Notes: generated by a model not told the origin, from the letters alone. Positions 36,660 through 44,906 are shown, counted from the stretch's first letter. The stretch: DNA of 64,000 nucleotides from Bacteroidota bacterium (GCA_023386045.1 JAEWKK010000012.1:62001-126000); one strand, 5' to 3'. Translations and numbers: made by a program.

Positions 36660-36971
36660 TTACCATTTTTTGAATCCACCACCGCGGTTGTTATCGCGGA
36701 ACGGGCTGTTGCTGCGTGCAGGCCTGTCTTCTTTAGGACGGGCTTCCATTACTTTTATGGTTCTGCCTTCAACAATACCATTGTCTAATTCTGAAATAGC
36801 TTTGGCAGCTGCAGTTGCATCAGACATTTCAACAAAACCAAATCCTTTTGATTTGCCTGTGAATTTGTCCATGATAACTTTTGCAGAAGTCACTTCTCCA
36901 TAAGGAGTAAAAAACTCTCTTAAGTCTTCATCCTGTACGTTGAAGCTCAAGTTCGAAACGTAAATGTTCAT
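36660..36971 (-). CDS. RRM RNA-binding protein
   Basis: 103 residues: RRM with RNP2 IYVSNL and canonical RNP1 KGFGFVEM, followed by an Arg/Asn/Gly-rich tail (RPARSNSPFRDNNRGGGFKKW), an RGG-like extension that often helps RNA binding. It starts MNIYVSNLSFN. Convergent with the gene at 36288. Confidence 0.93.
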   Translation of the reverse strand: MNIYVSNLSFNVQDEDLREFFTPYGEVTSAKVIMDKFTGKSKGFGFVEMSDATAAAKAISELDNGIVEGRTIKVMEARPKEDRPARSNSPFRDNNRGGGFKKW

Positions 36972-37141
36972 AACTGAAATTTAAATAATAAAAGAGATCT
37001 GAGAAGCAATGAGTAAGGGAATAACTACTATGCGATGCGCAGGATAATTAACACTACTGAATGCGAGGCTCAAATTAACGGTGTAAATATAGGCAATTCT
37101 ATTAGAGCACACCAGCATCTAACAATATTTTACCAGGTTAG

Positions 37142-37540
37142 CTATTCATCCAGGTAATTGTACATCTGGTTTTTTACTTTGTTCCAATTGGCATATTCAC
37201 TGGGTTTGAGCAGTATTTCAGCACCCAGGGAATTACATATATCCATCTCCGATTTCGAAAAGACTGATGAAAAAAGAACAACTGGTATGAGTCTGTATAG
37301 ATCATCTGTCTTCAACAATTTCAATGTTTCGAGGCCATTAAGCCTGGGCATTTTTTTATCCAGTATTATAAGACTTGGAAAAGAATGATTTTTATTGATC
37401 TTCTGCAAATAACTGATCAGATCAAAGCCATTGGATACAGATACGATTTCAGAAAGACCTCCGTTATCTCCTAATATTTCTTTCAAAAGATCAATTTCAT
37501 CCTGGTCGTCTTCGGCATATAAAAAATAAGTTCGGTTCAT
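37142..37540 (-). CDS. Receiver-only response regulator
   Basis: 132 residues. Receiver domain with acidic pocket YAEDDQDE, phosphoacceptor in LIILDKKMPRLNGLET, the conserved Ser (VLFSSV) and the Lys (LLKPSEY). No output domain. Unlike the others in this zone it has LDKKMP at the phosphorylation site. It is followed by a small unknown gene 15 bp upstream on the same strand. Likely partner of a histidine kinase elsewhere or nearby (39143). Confidence 0.9.
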   Translation of the reverse strand: MNRTYFLYAEDDQDEIDLLKEILGDNGGLSEIVSVSNGFDLISYLQKINKNHSFPSLIILDKKMPRLNGLETLKLLKTDDLYRLIPVVLFSSVFSKSEMDICNSLGAEILLKPSEYANWNKVKNQMYNYLDE

Positions 37541-37555
37541 AGAATGGATATATTG

Positions 37556-37816
37556 TTAATGGATTGAAACTTGTTTTTCTATCGCACCTTTCAGGCACTT
37601 CAGGAAAGATTGCATGTGATTATTATTCATTTCTTTCAAAGATTCAATAGTATTTAATCCATTGCAGTCTATTTCACCATTGGGTATCATATCGAAAACT
37701 TCTTCATTCAATATTTTGATATGAAAATTCAGTTCTCCGTCCTTAGACAAAACCGTAACTATAGCATCGTATCGCTGGTGATTGAATTCGAAAGATGTAG
37801 TGAATATCCTGGCCAT
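37556..37816 (-). CDS. Small hypothetical protein
   Basis: 86 residues, MARIFTTSFEFNHQRYDAIV. Two strands (YDAIVTVLSK, LNFHIKILN), a negatively charged loop and a C-terminal helix. It lies 15 bp upstream of the receiver gene on the same strand, suggesting co-expression. Resembles other small unknown proteins of this zone only in size and style. No family recognised. Confidence 0.65.
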   Translation of the reverse strand: MARIFTTSFEFNHQRYDAIVTVLSKDGELNFHIKILNEEVFDMIPNGEIDCNGLNTIESLKEMNNNHMQSFLKCLKGAIEKQVSIH

Positions 37817-38101
37817 GGCAGCAATTTAAAAATGAAGAAATGGTAGCCGGCTACCGGATCATATTGCTGCTAAACGGCGATGTGAGGTATTGAATTAACA
37901 GTGAGATAAGTGATCGAATACACAAGATAGGCTTATTCTTTCATATAAGATTTTATATTTTGATGTAATGCTCAGCCTTCCATATTTACCACTTCCTTCT
38001 CAGAATATTCCCATACATTTGAAGCAATAATTGAGCATTTCCGCATTAACATCGAAACCTTTTTTTCCTGCGCTGACTCTGACTCAATCAAATTTTACAG
38101 T

Positions 38102-38383
38102 ATGAACATTTACGTTTCCAATTTGGGAGACCAGATCACCGACGAATCACTCAGGGCAGTTTTTGCGACATATGGAGAAGTGGTTTCTTCTATTATTGTA
38201 AGAGACCAGCTGAAAAGCACTTCCATTGGATTTGCTTATATTGACATGCCGGACAGTTCACAGGCTATGAGAGCAATTGACACGCTGCATGGATCTGTGT
38301 TAAATGGAAGAGAGCTTTCTGTTCAACCGGCAAGGCCAGGTAACGGTCACCCCGCCGCGTCTTCAGATCGAATGATCTTATAA
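38102..38383 (+). CDS. RRM RNA-binding protein
   Basis: 93 residues with RRM: RNP2 IYVSNL at the start (MNIYVSNLGDQ), RNP1 degenerate (IGFAYIDM). Pro/Gly-rich tail. The fourth RRM gene in the cluster, on its own in the plus direction; the next gene begins 32 bp downstream. Confidence 0.9.
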   Translation: MNIYVSNLGDQITDESLRAVFATYGEVVSSIIVRDQLKSTSIGFAYIDMPDSSQAMRAIDTLHGSVLNGRELSVQPARPGNGHPAASSDRMIL

Positions 38384-38415
38384 CAGGATATTATTAATCA
38401 GCATGCCCTCGAAGC

Positions 38416-38700
38416 ATGGCAATATTGTATATGCATACAGATGACATTCAGAAATTCCTGGAAACAAAAGCCAAAGGAAAAGAAAGTTATATCAGGATCG
38501 ACTTTAAAAGCAGGGAATCCATATATGGACTCTTTCTTACCCATGACCAGGATTACAAAGACCTGAGCTCAAAAAACTTCTGGCGCATTGTAACCAGGAA
38601 ACATTTTGATGAATACAATAAATCAAAGGATCCCAGTCTTGCCCGCATCTTTAACGGAGCAGAATTTACCAAACTATCTTTACTGGCAGACGACTTCTAA
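38416..38700 (+). CDS. Small hypothetical protein
   Basis: 94 residues; the start is at 38416 or at 38431 (MHTDDIQKFLE), the latter giving a tidier N-terminus. Strand-turn-strand near IRIDFKSRESIYGLFLTH, then a helical region (HFDEYNKSKDPSLARIF). Lies 32 bp after an RRM gene and 35 bp before a family B gene, so it may be part of a three-gene transcript. No family recognised. Confidence 0.65.
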   Translation: MAILYMHTDDIQKFLETKAKGKESYIRIDFKSRESIYGLFLTHDQDYKDLSSKNFWRIVTRKHFDEYNKSKDPSLARIFNGAEFTKLSLLADDF

Positions 38701-38735
38701 CTTCCCTTGATTCAACCATAATTTCAAATTTTTAC

Positions 38736-39005
38736 ATGAGTACTTATTTTTCTAAAGTGATGAAGGCCGGCGAAAGAATGAGAGAATTTAATTTCAAGCT
38801 GGCTTCTGCAAACGATGATTCAAGATATTCAGTTGATGTGCCGGATGATAAAGGCAACAGGGTTAGTTTCAGCATGTATAAAAATGCTGACGGTGAATGG
38901 AAGATCGCTGCCCAGTTAATGCCACTCTGGATCCATGAAGCTGAATTGCAACTCGCTGAAGCCATTGAATCCAACTGGGAAAATGAAGTTGCCAAAAGAA
39001 AATAG
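38736..39005 (+). CDS. Small protein, family B member 2
   Basis: 89 residues, MSTYFSKVMKAGERMREFNF. Aligns full length with the 80-residue protein at 28890-29132: matching F..........G, V-x-V-x-D-x-x-G-x-R, F-x-M, W-x-I-A, P-x-W and E-A-x-L-A-E-x-I. Same order of strands and final helix. No named family. It precedes the sensor kinase by 137 bp on the same strand. Confidence 0.7.
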   Translation: MSTYFSKVMKAGERMREFNFKLASANDDSRYSVDVPDDKGNRVSFSMYKNADGEWKIAAQLMPLWIHEAELQLAEAIESNWENEVAKRK

Positions 39006-39142
39006 TTCTTCCCGCATTATCAGTCCTCCCCTTCGGTTGCCATAAAGAATTGTTTGACTACTAATGGTTTTTTAACCCAAAAATTAAACATAACCTTTAC
39101 CTTTATCCGACAAACGAAAACCCGGGATTCACCCTTTTGACC

Positions 39143-41041
39143 ATGCTTACAAACTGTCAGCTCCCGATGGAAAGCATTACCGATGCCATCCTTGTACTCG
39201 ATAAGGATGGGTTTATTGTATCGGCTAACAAGGCAGCTACAGAAATCACCGGCTATAGTTCCGAACAACTCAAAGATCAACCCTTCTCCATTTTTTACCA
39301 GAAAGATGATATCAAGGCCGGTTATGAAATGAACATGGCTAAAAAAAATGGCAGATTTATTTCTGAAGGATGGGTTTATGGAATGGACCAGGTACGATTT
39401 TGGGCAGAAGTAACTCTTTTCCTTATAGATGAAGGCCGCCAGCAAAAAACATCCTACGGATGTATCATCAGGAATTTTTCTGAAAGAAAGAAAAAAGAGA
39501 TCGAATTGCTGCATCGCGAGGAGCAATTCAGGCTAATGGTAGAAGGTGTGAAAGATTATGCCATATTCATGCTGGATACTACAGGTCACATACAAACCTG
39601 GAACGAAGGAGCACAACTTACAAAGGGATATTCACCAGATGAGATCATTGGAAAGCATTTTTCCATTTTTTATACAGCTGAAGACCTTAAAATAAATAAG
39701 CCGGCCAATGAATTAAAGATTGCCATTGCAACTGGCAAGTACGAAGAAGAAGGCTGGAGAGTCAGGAAAAATGGCTCTCAATTCTGGGCCAACGTTGTGA
39801 TCACAGCCCTCTTTAATGAGCAGAATAAACACATTGGTTTTTCTAAAGTAACCAGGGACCTTACCAGCAGAAAATATTTTGAAGAATCGCTGAAGCAAAG
39901 CGAGGAAAGATACAGGTCACTGGTAGAACAAGTGATCGATTATGGCATCTTCATGCTTGATGTCAAGGGAAGGATCGCCAGCTGGAATGAAGGAGCAAAA
40001 AGAATCCAGGGTTATACATCTGAAGAGATCATTGGAAAATATTTTACGATCTTCTATCCCGAAGAAGACATCATCAAAGGAAAGCCTGCATACGAACTAA
40101 AGATCGCCAGGGCGCAGGGAAAATATGAAGAAGAAGGCTGGAGAGTACGCAAGAACGGCGACCAGTTCTGGGCCAGCGTTGTCATCACTGCTATTTATAA
40201 CCATGAAGGACTGTTGATCGGCTTTTCTAAAGTAACACGGGATCTCACCGAAAAAATTGAAGCAGAAAAAGCCCTGCGCGAAAGCTATGAACGCTATCGT
40301 GCTCTTGCCAGTGAATTAAGGCAAACCAATTCTGAATTATCTTATGCGAATGAGGAACTGGAACAATTCACTTCCATTGTTTCTCATGACCTGCAGGAGC
40401 CTGTAAGAACTATCAAGAGCTTTTTGCAGCTGATGGATCTAAAGCTAGACAATGGCCAGTATGATCAATTAAAAAACTATATTGGTAAATCCATCAAGGC
40501 TGCCAACCGGATGCGTGAACTGATCCTCAATCTTCTCCAGTATTCGCAACTAGGTAAAACCGACATTACAAAAGAAAAGATCCAGGTCCAGGAATTGATG
40601 AATGAAGCCCTGCAAAATTTAAAGCAGTCGATAGAATCATCGGGGGCTGAAATCATCTTTGATACGGAGCTGGAAACTATTTATGGCGACAGGATCCAGC
40701 TGGTACAGCTGATACAGAACCTTGTAAGTAATGCACTGAAATTTACAGATGCTGAAAAACCCTTTGTGAAGATCAGTTGCTGGGAAGAAAACGGACACGC
40801 CAGGTTTGCAGTTTCCGATAATGGAATTGGAATCGCAGAAACAGACCTGGATAAGGTCTTCGAGATCTTCAGAAGGCTGGGAACACAAAAAGAATATCCA
40901 GGCACAGGTATTGGCCTGGCTATCTGTAAAAAAATAGTAGACAGGCACAGAGGCAGGATCTGGCCAGAATCTGAACCAGGCAAAGGCACTACTTTTTATT
41001 TTACACTCAACGAAGAAAATTCAGAAAGACTGGTAGTATGA
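39143..41041 (+). CDS. Sensor histidine kinase with three PAS domains
   Basis: 632 residues from the ATG giving MLTNCQLPMESITDAI (a TTG two codons earlier is ignored). No membrane helix: a soluble kinase. PAS1 (about 6-115), PAS2 (about 120-240) and PAS3 (about 250-365); PAS2 and PAS3 are near-duplicates (both contain GKYEEEGWRVRKNG and GFSKVTRDLT). Then HisKA with His415 in SIVSHDLQEP, and an HATPase with NLVSNALKF, DNGIGI and GTGIGLAI. It is similar to phytochrome-type/bacteriophytochrome-partner kinases in HisKA style. Its stop overlaps the next receiver gene by ATGA, so that receiver is its likely partner. Signal sensed is unknown. Confidence 0.93.
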   Translation: MLTNCQLPMESITDAILVLDKDGFIVSANKAATEITGYSSEQLKDQPFSIFYQKDDIKAGYEMNMAKKNGRFISEGWVYGMDQVRFWAEVTLFLIDEGRQQKTSYGCIIRNFSERKKKEIELLHREEQFRLMVEGVKDYAIFMLDTTGHIQTWNEGAQLTKGYSPDEIIGKHFSIFYTAEDLKINKPANELKIAIATGKYEEEGWRVRKNGSQFWANVVITALFNEQNKHIGFSKVTRDLTSRKYFEESLKQSEERYRSLVEQVIDYGIFMLDVKGRIASWNEGAKRIQGYTSEEIIGKYFTIFYPEEDIIKGKPAYELKIARAQGKYEEEGWRVRKNGDQFWASVVITAIYNHEGLLIGFSKVTRDLTEKIEAEKALRESYERYRALASELRQTNSELSYANEELEQFTSIVSHDLQEPVRTIKSFLQLMDLKLDNGQYDQLKNYIGKSIKAANRMRELILNLLQYSQLGKTDITKEKIQVQELMNEALQNLKQSIESSGAEIIFDTELETIYGDRIQLVQLIQNLVSNALKFTDAEKPFVKISCWEENGHARFAVSDNGIGIAETDLDKVFEIFRRLGTQKEYPGTGIGLAICKKIVDRHRGRIWPESEPGKGTTFYFTLNEENSERLVV

Positions 41042-41448
41042 GCCAACGATACAGGATCATTATAGTGGAGAACGATGAAGATGAACAGATGTTCATGAAA
41101 GAAGGATTTGATCAATCCGGTCTTTTTGAGATCATTTCCCAGGCTTTTAACGGTGATAAACTATTTGAATGGCTCGAGACTAATCCCGCTGAACTTCCCG
41201 ATGCTATCCTCTCCGATCTCAACATGCCAGGCAAAAATGGATACGACATAATCACTGCCATTAATACAAATCCTGCTTACCAGCACATACCTGTTGTGAT
41301 CACTTCCACTTCTTCTACAAAAACTACCATTGACCGTTGCAGGCAATTGGGCGCTGCCGATTTTATTGTAAAGCCGGATACCTTCAATGAATATGTACCC
41401 TTTGCAAAAAAATTACACAGGGTTATCCAGGCTATTTTCCAGAAATAA
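41038..41448 (+). CDS. Receiver-only response regulator, coupled to the PAS kinase
   Basis: 136 residues, single receiver domain (IIIVENDEDEQMF, phosphoacceptor in AILSDLNMPGKNGYD, TSTSSTK, Lys in FIVKPDTF). It starts inside the stop of the kinase (ATGA, 4-bp overlap), a sign of translational coupling, so it is the best candidate partner of the 39143 kinase. Related to the Rcp1/CheY-like group; no DNA-binding domain. A short inverted repeat follows. Confidence 0.92.
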   Translation: MSQRYRIIIVENDEDEQMFMKEGFDQSGLFEIISQAFNGDKLFEWLETNPAELPDAILSDLNMPGKNGYDIITAINTNPAYQHIPVVITSTSSTKTTIDRCRQLGAADFIVKPDTFNEYVPFAKKLHRVIQAIFQK

Positions 41449-41486
41449 ACTGGCTCTACTATTCATAAAAACTATTGCAGAGGATG

Positions 41487-41507
41487 CTGTAAACTGTTGT
41501 TTTACAG
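41487..41507. repeat. Inverted repeat, weak terminator or operator
   Basis: CTGTAAA (41487-41493) and TTTACAG (41501-41507) form a 7-bp hairpin with a 7-nt loop 38 bp past the receiver gene stop. No tight T run follows, so it is either a weak terminator or a protein-binding site. Confidence 0.35.
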
Positions 41508-41553
41508 ATGAATTTGTTTTTGGCATCGTTTTGTCTTTATCAGGGTCAAATGA

Positions 41554-41976
41554 ATGCTTATGCCACACAGCAGGCCCATCATAATCATTGAAGACGATAT
41601 GGACGACCAGGAAATTCTTAAGGAGGTTTTTACTGAACTCCAGGTTCCCAATCTCATACATTTTTTTCATTCCTGTCTTCATGCACTTGAATACTTACTA
41701 ACTACCCTGGAAAGACCTTTCCTGATCATATCTGATATTAACCTGCCCGCTATGACAGGAATGGAATTGAAAAAAGAGATTTATCAAAACGAATTTTTAA
41801 GGAATAAAAATATTCCATTTGTATTCCTCAGCACAAATCCGGACGTGAATATCATCAGCCAGGCTTATCATTGGCATGCACAGGGGTATTTTGTAAAACC
41901 TCCCACCATGAAAGAATTAAAAGAAATGCTGCAGACTATTATTGGTTATTGGAAAACGAGTCGCGTCCTGTTCTAA
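41554..41976 (+). CDS. Receiver-only response regulator
   Basis: 140 residues: acidic pocket IIIIEDDMDD, phosphoacceptor in LIISDINLPAMTG, conserved Thr (FLSTNP) and Lys in GYFVKPPT. It is a close paralogue of the receiver at 42892-43317 (shared ALEYLLTT/ALDYLLTT, PFVF, GYF-x-KP). Its stop overlaps the convergent receiver gene at 41973 by 4 bp. No output domain; a phosphate relay or protein-interaction role is inferred. Confidence 0.9.
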   Translation: MLMPHSRPIIIIEDDMDDQEILKEVFTELQVPNLIHFFHSCLHALEYLLTTLERPFLIISDINLPAMTGMELKKEIYQNEFLRNKNIPFVFLSTNPDVNIISQAYHWHAQGYFVKPPTMKELKEMLQTIIGYWKTSRVLF

Positions 41977-42452
41977 ATCGCTGTGTAGGGCACACAGCGG
42001 TTATTAATATAATAGTGTCCCTTTAATTCATTATCTGCCTTCCAGTCAATCGACAGGATCATTTCCAATGCTTTTTTCAAATGTTCAGTCAGGAAGGGCT
42101 TTACCAGATAAAAATCTGCCTGGTTAATAAATGATTTTTCTATATCGGAAAGATGGGCAGAACTGCTGTATACGATAACAGGCAGGTTTCGCAGGCTTCG
42201 ATCCTTTCTGATTTCCTGGAGGCATTCATAGCCATTACGCATGGGCATCTGAAGATCCAGGAATAAAAGGTCTACAGGATGGAGATGAAGATAGTGTAAT
42301 ACTGCTTCGCCATCATTCACTACATCGATTTTGATTTCAGGATATTCTTTCAATAAAATTCTCCTGAATAACTGCACATGATCCAGATCATCATCCGCCA
42401 GTAAAATATTTTGAATAGAATACTTCTCCTTCATGATCATAACCTCAGTCAT
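41973..42452 (-). CDS. Receiver-only response regulator
   Basis: 159 residues at the longest start; the ATG at 42434 (MKEKYSIQNILLADDD) fits the family better. Receiver domain: ILLADDDLDHVQLF, LLFLDLQMPMRNGYE with the phosphoacceptor, VYSSSAH, FYLVKPFL. Here the pocket is a normal LDLQMP, unlike the paralogue pair on the other strand. Convergent and overlapping by 4 bp with 41554-41976. Confidence 0.9.
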   Translation of the reverse strand: MTEVMIMKEKYSIQNILLADDDLDHVQLFRRILLKEYPEIKIDVVNDGEAVLHYLHLHPVDLLFLDLQMPMRNGYECLQEIRKDRSLRNLPVIVYSSSAHLSDIEKSFINQADFYLVKPFLTEHLKKALEMILSIDWKADNELKGHYYINNRCVPYTAI

Positions 42453-42528
42453 TCAAATCTCAAATAGAATACCAATAAAATTATGAAGCTGAAGCAGCTA
42501 CTAATTGATGGTGATTTTCTTATGCTGA

Positions 42529-42777
42529 CTACTGGTGCTCCCCCGAAGATTCCTGATGATCAAAGCTGGACGAAGATTGAAGATAACCGATGTCATCGTG
42601 CACGATGTAATTATGAAATTTATGTATGGTAATGGCCAGTTCTGTAATGGTTCTTCTCATCTGTTGAACTTCCTCCCATGATTTACCTTCCAGCAACATG
42701 TTTTCCAGCTTTTTTACTTCCTGATCATACATTGCCAGTAAGGTGGAAAGGTCCTTGTTATGAAGGTCGGCAGACAT
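42529..42777 (-). CDS. Small helical hypothetical protein
   Basis: 82 residues, MSADLHNKDLSTLLAMYDQE. Long amphipathic helices (VKKLENMLLEGKSWEEVQQMRRTITELAITIHKF), then a Ser/His-rich disordered tail. Lies 76 bp upstream of the minus-strand receiver gene, so co-expression is possible. No family recognised. Confidence 0.65.
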   Translation of the reverse strand: MSADLHNKDLSTLLAMYDQEVKKLENMLLEGKSWEEVQQMRRTITELAITIHKFHNYIVHDDIGYLQSSSSFDHQESSGEHQ

Positions 42778-42891
42778 ATGGTTGATTTTCGGTTGTTCTG
42801 TATCAGCAAAAATTGCTCCTAAATTGCAAATCCGGGAAAATAGTTTTCCAATCCTGTGAGTTTAAAGTTTGGTAGGTTTGACTTAATTTTT

Positions 42892-43317
42892 ATGCTTAAA
42901 ACTGGCCCTATAATTATCATTGAAGACGACAAGGATGACCAGGATTTGATTGGCGAAGCTTTTCAGGAACTTGAAATCCCCAACCGTATAGATTTTTATT
43001 CCAACTGCCAGAAAGCATTGGATTATTTACTTACCACCAAAGAACAACCCTTTTTGATACTATCGGATGTTAACCTGCCCGGAATGAATGGAACGGAACT
43101 ACGGAGGATCATCAATCAAACTGAATACCTGAGAATCAAATCCATTCCCTTTGTATTCTTCACCACTACTGCAACCAGGGGTGCTGTAATGGAAGCCTAC
43201 CAGCTAATGGTGCAGGGTTATTTTCAAAAACCCATGTCAACAGGAGAAATAAAAAGAAATTTAAAGCTGATTATTGATTACTGGCAAAACTGCCTTCATC
43301 CTAATTCCGACTTCTGA
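42892..43317 (+). CDS. Receiver-only response regulator, paralogue of 41554
   Basis: 141 residues from the ATG giving MLKTGPIIIIEDDKDD. A GTG 36 bp upstream is excluded because a TAGGTTTG -7-like box (42873-42880) lies between them. Phosphoacceptor in LILSDVNLPGMNG, Thr run FFTTTA, Lys in GYFQKPMS. Close paralogue of the 41554 receiver. Its last 17 bp overlap the convergent family A gene at 43301. Confidence 0.9.
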   Translation: MLKTGPIIIIEDDKDDQDLIGEAFQELEIPNRIDFYSNCQKALDYLLTTKEQPFLILSDVNLPGMNGTELRRIINQTEYLRIKSIPFVFFTTTATRGAVMEAYQLMVQGYFQKPMSTGEIKRNLKLIIDYWQNCLHPNSDF

Positions 43318-43573
43318 AAGAAGTGCTTTTTACAAGGGAAGAAATTTCAATCGAATCAAGGTAAGGCATCAGGTCATCTGTAGAACTGAAAGCTTTGATA
43401 TAGCCAATTTGCTGATGCTCCAGGTCAAAATAAACTTCAACATAAAAAGAATCTACAGCATACAACACCAACTGGTAATCCTTGATAAACCTTGAGGCCA
43501 GAAAAACGCCATTATCAAAAAGAAGTTGCTGTTTCTTTTGTTTTTCCTGGTATTTGAATTCGTGTAATAACAT
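43301..43573 (-). CDS. Small protein, family A member 3 (FYV block)
   Basis: 90 residues from the ATG at 43573 (MLLHEFKYQEKQKKQQ); frames extending further upstream translate a terminator-like spacer and are not believed. The 60-residue block (NGVFLASRF to EISSL) aligns gap-free with 28281-28535 and 31701-32048, including the core FYVEV and D-x-L-x-x-x-L. It sits tail to tail with a receiver gene, overlapping it by 17 bp. Function unknown. Confidence 0.7.
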   Translation of the reverse strand: MLLHEFKYQEKQKKQQLLFDNGVFLASRFIKDYQLVLYAVDSFYVEVYFDLEHQQIGYIKAFSSTDDLMPYLDSIEISSLVKSTSFRSRN

Positions 43574-43884
43574 GGTTTGGTCAGGATTAAGATTTACAAC
43601 AAGGTAAAAAACTGTTTGGATTATTACTAATGCTTTAGACGAAGGGCTGAAATTTGTGGATAAAACAAGCCGGGTTAAGTGTAATCCCTGATTAAAATAA
43701 ATAAAGAGGCCTCCCTGGAAAAGAAGGCCGTGTGTACTCAATTTCTTTATAGAAATTCCAATAACAAACACAACAATAACTATACCATGGGCTCGCCTGC
43801 TGCATAGAAATTGTTTGAGGTCATGATAATTTCAATCAAATATATTTTGACTATTATATCAGGTATTTAAGCACAATAATCTGT
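43574..43884. other. Spacer with a weak minus-strand terminator
   Basis: No gene. GGCCT (43708-43712) can pair with AGGCC (43725-43729); on the minus strand it is followed by CTTTATTTATTTT, so it may end the 43885-44316 transcript. The remainder is A/T-rich. Confidence 0.4.
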
Positions 43885-44316
43885 TTAACCTCTGTCAGGA
43901 GCAGGAGATGCATCCACTGCTATTCTTGGGTTGATCTTTTTTAATTCTTCTATGAACTCAGTCCTGTGTTCAGGGGAGATCAGCATACTTCCATAACGGT
44001 TATAAAAAATTTCAATGCGATCATTGGAAAATGCCGGAGAAGCAGAATGGTTTCTTGCCGGTCTTATTCTATGAATGGAATTCACATGAATCTCCTTTTC
44101 AAAAAAGAAACTGATTTTTACCCTGAGCTTTTTGTCCCTGGTAACTTCATAAGATGTATTCATGTACAGATGAACCAGGAATCCCAACAGGGCCAATGCA
44201 AGAAAAGAAAAAAGCCAGAGTTGATTGATAAGTAAAATGACTTCAGAAATGATAAGAAAGAGAGCAATAGGCAGAAAAAGAGGAAGTTCAATCGTTGACC
44301 TGTAAATCTTTCTCAT
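43885..44316 (-). CDS. Membrane protein with bacterial PH domain (bPH_4)
   Basis: 143 residues: two hydrophobic helices (LPLFLPIALFLIISEVILL, WLFSFLALALLGFLVHL), then a PH-like domain with SIHRIRPARN, SPAFSNDRIEI, YGSMLISPEHRTEFIEELKKINP. This is the architecture of small YdbT/YdeI-type membrane PH proteins (PF06713). Role unknown in any bacterium. Standalone gene. Confidence 0.85.
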   Translation of the reverse strand: MRKIYRSTIELPLFLPIALFLIISEVILLINQLWLFSFLALALLGFLVHLYMNTSYEVTRDKKLRVKISFFFEKEIHVNSIHRIRPARNHSASPAFSNDRIEIFYNRYGSMLISPEHRTEFIEELKKINPRIAVDASPAPDRG

Positions 44317-44357
44317 AACACTTCATTCATAACAAAATCATGCCAGCAGAGTCTGCA

Positions 44358-44834
44358 TTAGATAACCAGTCTTTCATATGCTTTTCGATAATCATGTTGA
44401 AGGTCTTCGTGCATGGTATCAATAGCAGCGCTGATCTTTTTCATCACACCGTTATAAATGTTTACCATAGCAGCGCTTTTCTGCCATGACAATTTCAGTC
44501 CTTTGAAACTGGTGGCATAATGCAAAAGGATCTCAGCTTCAGCTTCTTTATTTCCTGTATAGCGGATGTATTTATTGGCGATACGTAACAGCTTTCTCAG
44601 GCTTTTTTTTGCGAAGTAAATGCTGTTCAGGTTCAGCTGCCCAAAGCCTTCATCCATTTCTTCTTTCACACTGTTGATATATGCAGCAAGATCATTTTCT
44701 TCAAACAAAAGAAAACTTAGCAGTTCCTTGTTTTCTTTTTTAAAGCGTGCAAGACGTAAGCAAAGTTCAATGAGTTCAGAATGATCACGTGATTTGAGTT
44801 CCTTCTTGATATCAGCGGAAGTAGCAGCCTTCAT
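44358..44834 (-). CDS. Helical conserved hypothetical protein
   Basis: Start taken at 44834 (MKAATSADIKKELKSRDHSE), 158 residues. The in-frame ATG at 44900 lies inside the hairpin terminator of the upstream gene and is not used. All-helical: LIELCLRLARFKKENKELLSFLLFEE, then a cationic stretch (SLRKLLRIANKYIRYTGN). Proteins with the ADIKKEL...ELCLRLARFKKENKELL opening recur in Bacteroidota but have no known function. Confidence 0.7.
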   Translation of the reverse strand: MKAATSADIKKELKSRDHSELIELCLRLARFKKENKELLSFLLFEENDLAAYINSVKEEMDEGFGQLNLNSIYFAKKSLRKLLRIANKYIRYTGNKEAEAEILLHYATSFKGLKLSWQKSAAMVNIYNGVMKKISAAIDTMHEDLQHDYRKAYERLVI

Positions 44835-44873
44835 CGCACTAAAATAAGCAGAAGGAATGACCATGACATCACC

Positions 44874-44900
44874 AAAAAAATATGGAGCCAGAGGCTCCAT
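44874..44900 (-). terminator. Rho-independent terminator
   Basis: ATGGAGCC (44882-44889) pairs with GGCTCCAT (44893-44900) around a 3-nt loop; a run of seven T follows on the minus strand. It ends the 44907-45107 transcript. Confidence 0.85.
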
Positions 44901-44906
44901 TTCAAA

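Noticed and set aside
43574..43771. Longer N-terminus for the family A gene at 43301
   Set aside because: The extra residues translate a terminator-like spacer and do not align to the other family members.
44835..44900. Upstream start of the 44358 gene (MEPLAPYFF)
   Set aside because: It lies inside the terminator hairpin of the upstream gene; the ATG at 44834 is more credible.
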